In this document: one piece after another, positions 7,136-15,195 of the stretch
How positions within the stretch are numbered: position 1 is the stretch's first letter
How the letters are laid out: the number at the start of each line of letters is the position of its first letter
DNA from: Streptomyces luteolifulvus
GTDB lineage: Bacteria > Actinomycetota > Actinomycetes > Streptomycetales > Streptomycetaceae
Assembly: GCF_008806595.1 (NCBI RefSeq)
Contig: NZ_VZRB01000054.1
Location: 1-36,804, forward strand
Reading direction: 5' to 3'
Length of the DNA: 36,804 nucleotides
The notes under the pieces: generated by a model
Told to the model about the DNA's origin: nothing
The model's input: the letters and a program-made list of their open reading frames with translations, nothing else
Database searches by the model: none
Made by a program: the position numbers and the translations under genes

Positions 7136-7163
7136 TCAACGCGGTGACAGGCAGAACGGTACG
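7136..7163 (-). promoter_or_regulatory. Candidate sigma-BldN-type promoter of the short chaplin gene
   Basis: On the minus strand CGTACC (7163-7158) and CGTTGA (7141-7136) are separated by 16 bases. As I recall, BldN promoters resemble CGTAAC-N16-CGTTGA, so 11 of 12 bases match. The start would be near 7129, giving a leader of about 50 bases. Confidence 0.55.
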
Positions 7164-7211
7164 GAGAGTCCCGTTCAAGGGCCCGTTCGGGCCATTGGAG
7201 CGACAAGCTGA

Positions 7212-7241
7212 CCGGTCTCCCAAGCGCACCTGGGAGACCGG
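7212..7241 (-). terminator. Terminator between the two chaplin genes
   Basis: A perfect 11-bp stem CCGGTCTCCCA/TGGGAGACCGG (7212-7222 with 7231-7241) with an 8-base loop lies 27 bases after the chpE-like stop codon. It makes the two chaplins separate transcription units. Confidence 0.7.
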
Positions 7242-7267
7242 AGGTCACTGCCGCCCGGTGGCGGGAG

Positions 7268-7516
7268 TCAGTGGTTCAGGCCGAGGTTGCCGAAGGCGGG
7301 GTTCAGCGCACCGATGACGTTCACGGTGTTACCGACCGCGTTCACCGGGATGTGCACTGGAACCTGGACCACATTGCCCGAGGCGACGCCCGGCGAGCCC
7401 GCGGCCGAGCCGCCGGCCCAGGCACCGCCGGTGGTGGCCGAGGCCATCCCGGCACCGGCGGCGACCAGCCCGCCGGCCACCATCGTCACGGCCGCTGCCT
7501 TCTTCAGCTTCTTCAC
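7268..7516 (-). CDS. chpE: Short chaplin, ChpE type
   Basis: Predicted 82-residue secreted chaplin. It has a Lys-rich N-terminus (MKKLKKAAAVTMVAGG), a hydrophobic signal core, cleavage near ASA-TT, and a single chaplin domain (SPGVASGNVVQVPVHIPVN, GNTVNVIGALNPAFGN). It has no cysteine and ends GLNH, the pattern I associate with ChpE of S. coelicolor, the one short chaplin lacking the disulfide. The start is GTG at 7516, with AGGAGGA (7530-7524) seven bases upstream. A GC-rich hairpin lies just before the ribosome site. In S. coelicolor chpE is also next to a response-regulator gene, as here (recall). The name is a homology-based call. Confidence 0.85.
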   Translation of the reverse strand: MKKLKKAAAVTMVAGGLVAAGAGMASATTGGAWAGGSAAGSPGVASGNVVQVPVHIPVNAVGNTVNVIGALNPAFGNLGLNH

Positions 7517-7537
7517 TTCTGAGTCCTCCTAGCGATC

Positions 7538-7557
7538 GCCGCGGCAGGCGCCGCGGC
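7538..7557 (-). promoter_or_regulatory. Leader hairpin before chpE
   Basis: GCCGCGGC-AGGC-GCCGCGGC, an 8-bp GC-only stem, sits seven bases before the AGGAGGA ribosome site in the expected mRNA leader. It may affect mRNA stability or translation; no evidence beyond the sequence. Confidence 0.4.
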
Positions 7558-7566
7558 ACGCTCTGG

Positions 7567-7594
7567 AGAACGGCGGAGATCCACGAACGGTGCG
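7567..7594 (-). promoter_or_regulatory. Possible BldN-like promoter of chpE
   Basis: CGCACC (7594-7589) and CGTTCT (7572-7567) are 16 bases apart, a weaker version of the BldN-like arrangement found before the neighbouring chaplin. Start near 7560. Confidence 0.35.
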
Positions 7595-7655
7595 CCGGCC
7601 GGGGGACATTCCCACGACGGTATGAATCTCAGCCCGGAGTGCAACCATTCGTGTG

Positions 7656-8297
7656 TCAGCCGGTCACACCATGGCGTACGGCCCACAGCGCGGCCTGGGT
7701 GCGGTCCGCGAGGTCGAGTTTCATCAGGATGTTCGAGACGTGCGTCTTGACGGTCTTCTCGGAGAGCACCAGCGCGCGGGCGATCTCCCGGTTGGAGCGG
7801 CCGTCCGCTATCAGTCCGAGCACCTCACGCTCCCGGTCGGTGAGGGAACCGCCTCTCCCCTGGCCCGGGTTGGTCTCCTCCTGGGACAACAGCACGCCCG
7901 CGACCTCGGGTTGGAGCAGGATGTGGCCCGCGTGGACGGAGCGGATGGCGCCGGCGAGCGCGTCGGGGTCGACGTCCTTGTACACATAGCCGGCGGCGCC
8001 CGCACGCAGGGCGGGGACCACGGTGCGCTGCTCGGTGAAGCTGGTGACGATCAGCACGCGCGCGGGGTTGTTGAGTTCGCGCAGTTTGCGCAGGGCATCG
8101 ATGCCGTCCATGCCCGGCATCTTGATATCCATCAGGACGACGTCGGGCTTCAGTTCCTCGATGCGGGCGACGCCTTCGGCGCCGTCCGCCGCCTCGCCCA
8201 CGACCTCGATGTCGTCCTGCACTTCGAGGAAGGTGCGCAGGCCCCGGCGGACCACCTGGTGGTCGTCGACGAGCAGCACCTTGATTGTGTCAGCCAC
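7656..8297 (-). CDS. NarL/FixJ-family response regulator
   Basis: Predicted 213-residue two-component regulator. The receiver domain (about 6-122) has the acidic pair Asp11-Asp12, the phospho-acceptor Asp57 in VVLMDIKMPGMDG and the conserved Lys in YVYKDVDPD. The LuxR-type helix-turn-helix is at about 150-207 (LTDREREVLGLIADGRSNREIARALVLSEKTVKTHVSNILMKL). The GTG start at 8297 overlaps the stop of the upstream kinase gene by eight bases, so the two are translationally coupled. It lies immediately upstream of the chaplins, but a separate promoter and terminator pattern suggests they are not in one operon. Target genes are unknown; control of the chaplins is only a guess from position. Confidence 0.95.
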   Translation of the reverse strand: MADTIKVLLVDDHQVVRRGLRTFLEVQDDIEVVGEAADGAEGVARIEELKPDVVLMDIKMPGMDGIDALRKLRELNNPARVLIVTSFTEQRTVVPALRAGAAGYVYKDVDPDALAGAIRSVHAGHILLQPEVAGVLLSQEETNPGQGRGGSLTDREREVLGLIADGRSNREIARALVLSEKTVKTHVSNILMKLDLADRTQAALWAVRHGVTG

Positions 8298-9435
8298 CGG
8301 GGACCTCCATCTCGATCGTGGTGCCCTTTCCGGGCGCCGATTCCACGGTCAGCCTGCCGCCGGTCCCGCTCGCCCGGTCCCGCATGGAGACCAGGCCCAG
8401 GTGGCGGCCCGCGCGGCGTATCGCCTTCGGGTCGAAACCGCTGCCGTCGTCCGTCACTCGCAGAAGGGCTCCGGCGCCGCGCCGGTCGAGGGTCACATCG
8501 ACGTGCTCGGCGCCGGAGTGCCGCAGTGCGTTGTGCAGGGCCTCCTGGGCGACGCGCAGCACGGCCTCCTCCTGGGCGGCGGGCAGCGCCCGGACTCCGT
8601 GGCTCTCGAAGGTCACGCGCGCGGTGTGGGCGCGGTCGAGGACCTGGATCTGGGTGCGCAGGGTGGCGACGAGGCCGTCCTCGTCCAGGGCGGCGGGGCG
8701 CAACTCCACGACGGCGGCGCGCAGTTCGTCGGCGGCCTCCGCGGCGAGCGCGGCCACCTGCTGCAGTTCGCCCTTGGCGCGGGAGGGATCGCGGTCGACC
8801 AGGGCGGCGGCAGCCTGGGCGGTGAGGCGCAGCGAGAACAGTTTCTGGCTCACCGCGTCGTGCAGCTCGTGCGCGAGGCGCGAGCGCTCCTCGGCGATGG
8901 TCAGCTCGCGGCTTCGTTCGTAGAGGCCGGCGTTGGTGAGGGCGATCGCCGCATGCTGGGCGAGGATCGCGAGCAGTTCCTCGTCCTCCTGGGTGAAGCC
9001 GCAGCTGCCTTCGGGTTTCGAGCAGTTCTTGTTGGCCAGGAACAGGGCGCCGATGATCTCGTCGCCGTCGCGGATCGGCAGGCCCAGGAAGTCCGACATG
9101 TCGGGGTGGGCGGAGGGCCAGCCCTCGAAGCGGGGGTCCTTGCGGACGTCGGCGAGGCGCTCGGGCTTGGCCTCCTGGAGCATCGCGGCGAGGATGCCGT
9201 GCTGGCGCGGGAGGGGGCCGATGGCCTTCCACTGGGCATCGCTGACACCGTCGACCACGAACTGGGCGAAGCCACCGTGGTCGTCGGGGACACCGAGGGC
9301 GGCGTACTGGGCGTCGAGCAGTTCGCGCGCCGAGGCGACGATCGTCTTGAGGACGTCGCGCACCTCGAGATGCCTGCTCATGGCCAGCAGCGCGGAACTC
9401 ACCGCGGCGAGGCCGGACCTGGGGCCTTGACTCAT
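8290..9435 (-). CDS. GAF-domain sensor histidine kinase
   Basis: Predicted 381-residue cytoplasmic kinase: GAF domain (about 24-168), HisKA_3 dimerisation helix with phospho-acceptor His192 (RLAHELHDAVSQ), and HATPase_c with N-box EALHNALRHSG and the DDGSGFD motif. There is no transmembrane helix, so it senses an internal signal. The GAF domain resembles DevS/DosT GAF domains and keeps a histidine in WPSAHPDMSDFLG (His110), which by my recall aligns with the heme-ligand region. It also carries two cysteines (138 and 145) in NKNCSKPEGSCGF. The ATG at 9435 lacks a good ribosome site but has TACCGT 6 bases upstream, suggesting a leaderless mRNA; a GTG at 9489 is the alternative. It is coupled to the response regulator. 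Confidence 0.92.
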   Translation of the reverse strand: MSQGPRSGLAAVSSALLAMSRHLEVRDVLKTIVASARELLDAQYAALGVPDDHGGFAQFVVDGVSDAQWKAIGPLPRQHGILAAMLQEAKPERLADVRKDPRFEGWPSAHPDMSDFLGLPIRDGDEIIGALFLANKNCSKPEGSCGFTQEDEELLAILAQHAAIALTNAGLYERSRELTIAEERSRLAHELHDAVSQKLFSLRLTAQAAAALVDRDPSRAKGELQQVAALAAEAADELRAAVVELRPAALDEDGLVATLRTQIQVLDRAHTARVTFESHGVRALPAAQEEAVLRVAQEALHNALRHSGAEHVDVTLDRRGAGALLRVTDDGSGFDPKAIRRAGRHLGLVSMRDRASGTGGRLTVESAPGKGTTIEMEVPGG

Positions 9436-9509
9436 GCCCTCACGGTACCGGCGGGGTCCGACAGCGGGGATCGGCCCGCTGACCGCCACCGCCTGGGCCT
9501 GCGGACCTA

Positions 9510-9521
9510 GGACCCGGGTCC
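9510..9521. promoter_or_regulatory. Perfect palindrome in the kinase/SDR divergent region
   Basis: GGACCCGGGTCC is a 12-bp perfect palindrome 75 bases upstream of the kinase ATG and 133 bases before the SDR ATG. Its position between divergent genes suggests an operator, perhaps for autoregulation by the adjacent response regulator. Such short GC palindromes also arise by chance in this genome. Confidence 0.3.
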
Positions 9522-9653
9522 CCCGCTCCTCGGCGTAGGTCGAAGGGCCCCGCCGCTTTGCGGCCTGCGTCCGAGGCGGCGTGAGCGGTGCCGTTCCTAG
9601 GTTGGGGCCACGCCGGTCAGCAGGCGTCGAGGACGGACGAGGGGACGTGTGTC

Positions 9654-10349
9654 ATGGCGGTAGCGATCATCACGGGGGCCTCGAAGGGGCTGGGGCGGGC
9701 GCTGGCCGAGGCGCTGGCCGCGCGCGGCTGGGATCTGGTGCTGGACGCCCGGGGCGCCCCGGCCCTGACGGAGGCGGCGGTGGCCGCGGCCGTCCATGGA
9801 ACGCGCGTGGAGGCCCTGCCCGGCGATGTGACGGACGCCGGGCACCGGGCGGAGCTGGTTGCCGTGGCGCGGAAGCTCGGCGGTGCCGATCTGGTCGTGA
9901 ACAACGCGAGCGCGCTGGGCGCCGAGCCGCTGGTGCGGCTGGCGGAGCTGCCGCTGGAGGGTCTGCGGCGGGCGCTGGAGGTGAATGTGGTGGCCGCGCT
10001 GGGCCTGGTCCAGGAGGCGCTGCCGCTGTTGCGTGCGTCGGCGTCGGGGGCGGTGATCGCGGTCAGCTCCGACGCGGGCGCCGAGGCGTACGCGACGTGG
10101 GGCGGCTACGGGGCGTCCAAGGCGGCCCTCGACCATCTCGCGGCGGTGCTCGGCGAGGAGGAGCCGGGGCTGCGGGTGTGGGCGGTCGACCCCGGGGACA
10201 TGACGACGGACCTGTACGCGGCGGCCGTACCGGACGACGACGATCCGCGGCCGGAGCCGGCCAGTGTGGTGCCGGCGTTCCTGCGGCTGCTGGACGAGCG
10301 GCCGGCGAGCGGTCGCTATGAGGCTCCCTCGCTGCTGGAGGCGCGATGA
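9654..10349 (+). CDS. Short-chain dehydrogenase/reductase
   Basis: Predicted 231-residue NAD(P)-dependent oxidoreductase with a Rossmann fold. The glycine-rich TGASKGLGRA motif is at residues 8-17 and NNAS at about 83-86; the catalytic Ser139, Tyr152 and Lys156 fall in the VSSDAG and YGASK motifs. The start was placed at ATG 9654, preceded by GAGGGG, rather than an upstream in-frame start lacking SDR homology. Its stop overlaps the start of the QueA-like gene (ATGA at 10346-10349), so the two are translationally coupled and probably act together. Substrate is unknown. Confidence 0.92.
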   Translation: MAVAIITGASKGLGRALAEALAARGWDLVLDARGAPALTEAAVAAAVHGTRVEALPGDVTDAGHRAELVAVARKLGGADLVVNNASALGAEPLVRLAELPLEGLRRALEVNVVAALGLVQEALPLLRASASGAVIAVSSDAGAEAYATWGGYGASKAALDHLAAVLGEEEPGLRVWAVDPGDMTTDLYAAAVPDDDDPRPEPASVVPAFLRLLDERPASGRYEAPSLLEAR

Positions 10350-11464
10350 CGCTGGCGGTGAGGGTGCCGGAGGAGCTCTCGGCGCGGGTGCCGGCGGAGC
10401 AGCGCGGGCCCGGGCTCGACCGGGACGCCGTACGGCTGCTGGTGTCGCGGGGCACCGAGGTGTCGCATCACGCGTTCGTCGAGCTGCCCCGGCTGCTGCG
10501 GGCGGGGGACCTGCTGGTCGTCAACACGTCTCCCACGCTGGCCGCCGCCGTGGACGGGCGGATCGGACACTCGCGTGTGGTGGTGCACTTCTCCACGCGG
10601 GGGGACGACGGGCGGTGGGCGGTCGAGCTGCGGGTTCCCGACGGGACGGGCACCACGCGCGCGCGTGCGGGCGGGCCTGCGGGGACCCGGGTGCGGCTGC
10701 CCGGGGGTGTGCGGCTGGTCCTGGAGGAGCCGCTGAGCGCCGAGGGCGAGCGGCTGTGGTGGGCGCGGGCCTCCGGGCCCGAGGTCCTCGGGAGAGCGCG
10801 TGCGTCGAGGGCCGGCGTGCTCGGGATGCTGCGGGAGTACGGGCGGCCGATCCGTTACTCCTACACGGAGCGGGACCAGCCGCTGTCGGTGTACCAGACG
10901 GTGTTCGCGCTGCCGTCCGCCGACGGGTCGGGCAGTGCGGAGATGCCGAGTGCGGCGCGGCCCTTCACGGCGCGGCTGGTTGCGGAGCTGGTGAGCCGGG
11001 GGGTGCAGTTCGCGCCGATCACGCTGCACACCGGGGTGGCGTCCGCGGAGGTGCACGAGCCGCCGTATCCGGAGCGCTTCGCGGTGCCGGAGGCGTCGGC
11101 GCGGCTGATCAACGCGGTGCGGGCGGGTGACGGCCGGGTCGTCGCGGTCGGTACGACGGCCGTGCGGGCCGTGGAGTCGGCGGCCGGCCCCGACGGGGTG
11201 GTCCGGGGCGCCGAGGGCTGGACCGATCTCGTGGTCACGCCCGAGCGGGGCGTGCGCGTGGTGGACGGGCTGCTGACCGGGCTGCATGAGCCGGAGGCCT
11301 CGCATCTGCTGATGCTGGAGGCGGTCGCCGGACGTGCCGCGGTCGACCGCGGTTACGAGGAGGCGCTGCGCGGGAGGTATCTGTGGCACGAATTCGGGGA
11401 TGTGCATCTCATCCTCCCGGAGGTGGATCCTCACCCAGAGCATTGCTCCAGCAACTGTTGGTGA
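10346..11464 (+). CDS. QueA-like S-adenosylmethionine:tRNA ribosyltransferase-isomerase homolog
   Basis: Predicted 372-residue member of the QueA family, which transfers and isomerises the ribose of SAM onto 7-deazaguanine in tRNA during queuosine synthesis. Family features are LLRAGDLLVVNTSPTLAA (about 51-68), SVYQTVFA, PITLHTGVASAEVHEPPYPERFAVP, VGTTAVRAVES and the C-terminal FGDVHLILPE. Several motifs deviate. The usual NDTRVIPARL-type motif reads NTSPTLAAAV, and LHVGAGTF reads LHTGVASA. The protein also has a short Cys-containing C-terminal extension (HPEHCSSNCW). The ATG overlaps the SDR stop. No other queuosine gene is in the window. The fold call is firm; whether it makes queuosine is doubtful. 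Confidence 0.8.
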   Translation: MTLAVRVPEELSARVPAEQRGPGLDRDAVRLLVSRGTEVSHHAFVELPRLLRAGDLLVVNTSPTLAAAVDGRIGHSRVVVHFSTRGDDGRWAVELRVPDGTGTTRARAGGPAGTRVRLPGGVRLVLEEPLSAEGERLWWARASGPEVLGRARASRAGVLGMLREYGRPIRYSYTERDQPLSVYQTVFALPSADGSGSAEMPSAARPFTARLVAELVSRGVQFAPITLHTGVASAEVHEPPYPERFAVPEASARLINAVRAGDGRVVAVGTTAVRAVESAAGPDGVVRGAEGWTDLVVTPERGVRVVDGLLTGLHEPEASHLLMLEAVAGRAAVDRGYEEALRGRYLWHEFGDVHLILPEVDPHPEHCSSNCW

Positions 11465-11549
11465 GACCGACGCCCGGCCGGTGTGAGCCCGCACATAGGG
11501 CGTAGGTCACGTACGAAGGTGCGTAGGAGACGGACATTTCCCTTTTGAG

Positions 11550-11579
11550 CGGGACAGACGCTCTAATCTGTCCCGTTTT
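11550..11579 (+). terminator. Terminator after the QueA-like gene
   Basis: A 9-bp stem CGGGACAGA/TCTGTCCCG (11550-11558 with 11567-11575) with an 8-base loop is followed by TTTT, 85 bases after the stop codon. Confidence 0.75.
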
Positions 11580-11761
11580 GCCCTTCCTGGGCCCACTATC
11601 GAGGATCGTACGTCACACCTTTGCCACAGGATTTTGCGACCGCTAAGAATTGCCGTCGTCGCTCAGCGCTGCGGATTCGTCCGCGGCGTTTGTGCCGGAA
11701 GCACCTTGTCCCGCACCGGACGAAGAGCGACCTCCGCGCTATTCGAAGAGGTCCGTCAGTC

Positions 11762-12553
11762 ATGCCCAAGAACACCCGCACCCCTGGTCGTATCCGCACC
11801 CTCACCAAGACGCACAAGATCGCGATCGCCGGTGTCGCCACCCTCGGTGCCGCCGCCGTCGCCTTCACCGCCGTGCCGAGCAACGCGTCGACGACCACCT
11901 CCGAGGCGGCCGTCTCCTCGGCCAAGGTGGCCTACAGCTCCGAGCAGCTGACCGGCCTGCAGTCGGGGGTTGCCGACCAGCTCGCGGGTGTCAGCCTTCA
12001 GGGCAAGGCCATCGAGGCGCAGCAGAAGGCCCAGGCCGAGGCCGCCGCCAAGAAGAAGGCCGCCGCCGCGGCCGCCGCGAAGAAGAAGGCTGCCGCCGAG
12101 GCCGCCGCCAAGAAGCGCGCCGCCGCGATCGCCGCCGCGAAGAAGAAGGCCGCCGAGGCCCGCAAGGCGAAGGAGGCCGCCAGCCGGGCCGCCAAGCGCG
12201 CCGCGATCAAGAAGGCCGCCAAGAAGACCTACGCGAACAACCTCGACGGCTGGATCCGCGAGTCGCTGGACGTCATGAAGAAGCACGGCATCCCGGGCTC
12301 CTACAACGGCATCCACCGCAACATCATGCGGGAGTCCTCCGGCAACCCGAACGCCATCAACAACTGGGACATCAACGCCATCAACGGCATCCCGTCGAAG
12401 GGCCTGCTGCAGGTCATCCCGCCGACCTTCCAGGCGTACCACGTCCCGGGCACGTCCTGGAACATCTACGACCCGGTCGCCAACATCACCGCCGCCTGCA
12501 ACTACGCGGCCGACCGGTACGGCTCCATGGACAACGTCAACAGCGCGTACTGA
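11762..12553 (+). CDS. Secreted lytic-transglycosylase-like (SLT fold) protein
   Basis: Predicted 263-residue exported protein. The N-terminus is basic, followed by a hydrophobic signal core (about 19-43, AIAGVATLGAAAVAFTAVPSNAS). Then comes an extended Ala/Lys coiled region (85-155, repeated AAAKKKA units) that could contact anionic wall polymers. The C-terminal SLT-like domain (about 158-263) carries MRESSGNPNAINNWDINA with candidate catalytic Glu191 and the family motif KGLLQVIPPTFQAYHVPG. It probably cleaves or binds peptidoglycan during growth or development. The ATG at 11762 has AGAGG ten bases upstream. The 297-base gap before it (11465-11761) holds the previous terminator and no clear riboswitch. 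No partner gene is adjacent. Confidence 0.88.
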   Translation: MPKNTRTPGRIRTLTKTHKIAIAGVATLGAAAVAFTAVPSNASTTTSEAAVSSAKVAYSSEQLTGLQSGVADQLAGVSLQGKAIEAQQKAQAEAAAKKKAAAAAAAKKKAAAEAAAKKRAAAIAAAKKKAAEARKAKEAASRAAKRAAIKKAAKKTYANNLDGWIRESLDVMKKHGIPGSYNGIHRNIMRESSGNPNAINNWDINAINGIPSKGLLQVIPPTFQAYHVPGTSWNIYDPVANITAACNYAADRYGSMDNVNSAY

Positions 12554-12587
12554 GGTCGGCGCGGACCTCTTCTCGCGAACACGAACG

Positions 12588-12627
12588 CCGAAGGGCGGCA
12601 CCCTCCTGACGAGGTGCCGCCCTTCGG
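12588..12627. terminator. Bidirectional terminator, SLT gene / FHA-ABC gene
   Basis: A perfect 15-bp stem (12588-12602 with 12613-12627) with a 10-base loop sits between convergent genes. Confidence 0.8.
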
Positions 12628-12642
12628 AACGTACGGGCGCGA

Positions 12643-15162
12643 CTACTTGCGCATGACCTCCGGCTCGTGGCGGCGCAGAAAGCGGGCCACGAAGATGCCG
12701 CAGATCACGCCGAGGACGATCAGGGCGGCCATGTCCATGCCCCAGGCGCCGACGGTGTGCTCCCACAGCGGGTCGTTGTCGCCGCCCTCCGCGGGCGGGC
12801 TGATCTTGTTGAAGTCCAGGGTGGCGCCCGCGGCGGCGACCGCCCAGCGCGAGGGCATCAGATACGAGAACTCGTTGACGCCGATCGAGCCGTTCAGGGT
12901 GAACAGGCAGCCGGTGAACACGACCTGGATGATCGCGAACATGACCAGCAGCGGCATGGTCTTCTCGGCCGTCTTCACCAGCGAAGAGATGATCAGGCCG
13001 AACATCATCGAGGTGAAGCCCAGCGCCATGATCGGCAGGGAGAGTTCCAGCATGGTGGCGCTGCCGAGGACCAGGCCCTCCGTCGGGATCTCCCGGCTCG
13101 AGAAGCCGATCACACCCACCATCAGGCCCTGCAGCACGGTGATCACACCGAGCACGAACACCTTCGACATCAGGTACGCGGAGCGGGACAGACCCGTCGC
13201 GCGCTCCCGCTCGTAGATGACCCGTTCCTTGATCAGCTCTCGGACGGAGTTGGCCGCGCCGGCGAAGCAGGCGCCGACCGCGAGGATCAGCAGCACCGTG
13301 GTGGCCGTGCCGTTGGGGATGATGCGGCCCGTCGCATTGGCCGGGTTGGGCAGCAGCCCCTTGCCCGAGTCGATGAGGAGGCTCACCGCGCCGAGGACGC
13401 CCGGCAGGATCACCATCAGGGCCAGGAAGCCCTTGTCGGAGGCGATCACCGAGATGTAGCGGCGCACCAGCGTGACGAACTGGGACATCCAGCCCTGCGG
13501 CTTGGGCGGCTTCATCGCCTGCATGGGCGGCATCGTTACGGACTGCGGCGCAACGGCGTCGATGTCCGCAGCGTACATCTGGTAGTGCTGCGAGCCCTTC
13601 CAGCGGCCCGCCCAGTCGTAGTCGCGGTAGTTCTCGAAGGCGGAGAAGACATCGGCCCAGGTGTCGTAGCCGAAGAAGTTCAGCGCCTCCTCCGGCGGAC
13701 CGAAGTAGGCGACCGCGCCGCCGGGCGCCATCACCAGGAGCTTGTCGCACAGCGCCAGCTCGGCCACCGAGTGGGTGACGACGAGCACGGTACGGCCGTC
13801 GTCGGCGAGGCCGCGCAGCAGCTGCATGACGTCGCGGTCCATGCCCGGGTCCAGGCCGGAGGTCGGCTCGTCCAGGAAGATCAGGGACGGCTTGGTGAGC
13901 AGCTCCAGAGCCACCGAGACCCGCTTGCGCTGGCCGCCGGAGAGGGAGGTGACCTTCTTCTCCTTGTGGATGTCCAGTTTCAGCTCGCGCAGCACCTCGT
14001 CTATGCGGGCCTCACGCTCGGCGCCGGTGGTGTCGGCGGGGAAGCGCAGCTTGGCCGCGTACTTGAGGGCCTTCTTGACGGTGAGTTCCTTGTGCAGGAT
14101 GTCGTCCTGCGGGACCAGACCGATGCGCTGGCGCAGCTCGGCGAACTGCTTGTACAGGTTCCGGTTGTCGTAGAGCACGTCGCCCTGGTTCGCGGGCCGG
14201 TAGCCCGTGAGCGCCTTCAGAAGCGTCGACTTGCCCGAGCCGGACGGGCCGATGACCGCGATCAGCGACTTCTCCGGGACGCCGAAGGAGACGTCCTTGA
14301 GGATCTGCTTGCCGCCGTCGACCGTGACGGTCAGATGGCGGGCGGAGAAGGACACCTCACCGGTGTCGACGAACTCCTCGAGCCGGTCGCCGACCAGGCG
14401 GAACGTGGAGTGGCCTACGCCGACGATGTCGTTGGGTCCGAGCAGCGTGGAGCCGCCCTTGGCGATCGGCTGGCCGTTGACGTACGTGCCGTTGTGCGAG
14501 CCCAGGTCGCGGATCTCGAAGCGGCCGTCGGGCGTGGCATGGAACTCGGCGTGGTGGCGCGAGACCTGGAGGTCGGAGACGACCAGCTCGTTGTCCAGGG
14601 CACGGCCGATGCGCATCACGCGGCCCAGCGAGAACTGGTGGAACGTGGTCGGGCTGCGGTCGCCGTAGACCGGAGGCGCCCCCGCGACACCACCGGGGCC
14701 CTGCTGCTGCGGGATGTGCGGCGCCGACTGCTGCGGCTGCTGCCAGCCGGCCTGCGGGGCCTGCTGCTGCGGCGGCGCCTGCTGTGCCCAGCCGGGGCCC
14801 GCGCCCTGCGCCGCGTACGGCTGCTGCTGGGGCTGGGCCTGCGGAGCCGCGACGGCCGCGGCGCCGGAGACGCCGAGGCGCGGTCCGTCGGTCGGGTTGC
14901 CCAGGTGGACGGCCGCGCCGGGGCCTATCTCCGTCCGGTGCACCCGCTGGCCCTGCACAAACGTGCCGTTGGTGCTTCCGTGGTCGTCGAGGACCCAACT
15001 CCGGCCGTTCCAGCTGATCGTGGCGTGACGCCAGGACACCCGGGCGTCTTCGAGCACGATGTCGCCCTGCGGATCGCGTCCGAGGGTGTATTGCCTGGAC
15101 GGGTCGAGCGTCCAGGTCCGTCCATTCAATTCCAGTACGAGTTCCGGCACTCCATGCCCCAC
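12643..15162 (-). CDS. Double-FHA ABC transporter (Rv1747-like)
   Basis: Predicted 839-residue one-piece half-transporter. In order it has: FHA domain 1 (about 8-95, YTLGRD, STNGTFVQG); a Gln/Pro/Ala-rich linker (about 105-170); FHA domain 2 (about 180-270, MRIGRALDNELVV, SHNGTYVNG); an ABCG-type ATPase (about 275-500; GPSGSGKST, LSGGQRKRVS, LIFLDEPTSGLD, switch His in VVTHSV); and an ABC2-type permease with about six helices (560-835). The layout matches mycobacterial Rv1747, whose FHA domains bind phosphothreonine from Ser/Thr kinase PknF and which is linked to export of cell-envelope glycolipid. The GTG at 15162 is preceded by GGGGGA. No kinase is adjacent. The exported substrate is unknown. 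Confidence 0.93.
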   Translation of the reverse strand: MGHGVPELVLELNGRTWTLDPSRQYTLGRDPQGDIVLEDARVSWRHATISWNGRSWVLDDHGSTNGTFVQGQRVHRTEIGPGAAVHLGNPTDGPRLGVSGAAAVAAPQAQPQQQPYAAQGAGPGWAQQAPPQQQAPQAGWQQPQQSAPHIPQQQGPGGVAGAPPVYGDRSPTTFHQFSLGRVMRIGRALDNELVVSDLQVSRHHAEFHATPDGRFEIRDLGSHNGTYVNGQPIAKGGSTLLGPNDIVGVGHSTFRLVGDRLEEFVDTGEVSFSARHLTVTVDGGKQILKDVSFGVPEKSLIAVIGPSGSGKSTLLKALTGYRPANQGDVLYDNRNLYKQFAELRQRIGLVPQDDILHKELTVKKALKYAAKLRFPADTTGAEREARIDEVLRELKLDIHKEKKVTSLSGGQRKRVSVALELLTKPSLIFLDEPTSGLDPGMDRDVMQLLRGLADDGRTVLVVTHSVAELALCDKLLVMAPGGAVAYFGPPEEALNFFGYDTWADVFSAFENYRDYDWAGRWKGSQHYQMYAADIDAVAPQSVTMPPMQAMKPPKPQGWMSQFVTLVRRYISVIASDKGFLALMVILPGVLGAVSLLIDSGKGLLPNPANATGRIIPNGTATTVLLILAVGACFAGAANSVRELIKERVIYERERATGLSRSAYLMSKVFVLGVITVLQGLMVGVIGFSSREIPTEGLVLGSATMLELSLPIMALGFTSMMFGLIISSLVKTAEKTMPLLVMFAIIQVVFTGCLFTLNGSIGVNEFSYLMPSRWAVAAAGATLDFNKISPPAEGGDNDPLWEHTVGAWGMDMAALIVLGVICGIFVARFLRRHEPEVMRK

Positions 15163-15195
15163 TGAGTAGTCCCCCGAGTTACCCCCAACACAGGG

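Noticed and set aside
11580..11761. Possible ydaO-type (c-di-AMP) riboswitch before the SLT protein
   Set aside because: Wall-hydrolase genes in Streptomyces often have one, but I could not find its conserved core elements in this leader, only unremarkable sequence.
11756..13750. Long open frame on the minus strand across the SLT gene (664 codons)
   Set aside because: It is antisense to a gene with clear domains, rich in Arg/Gly/Val, and arises from GC-biased third positions.
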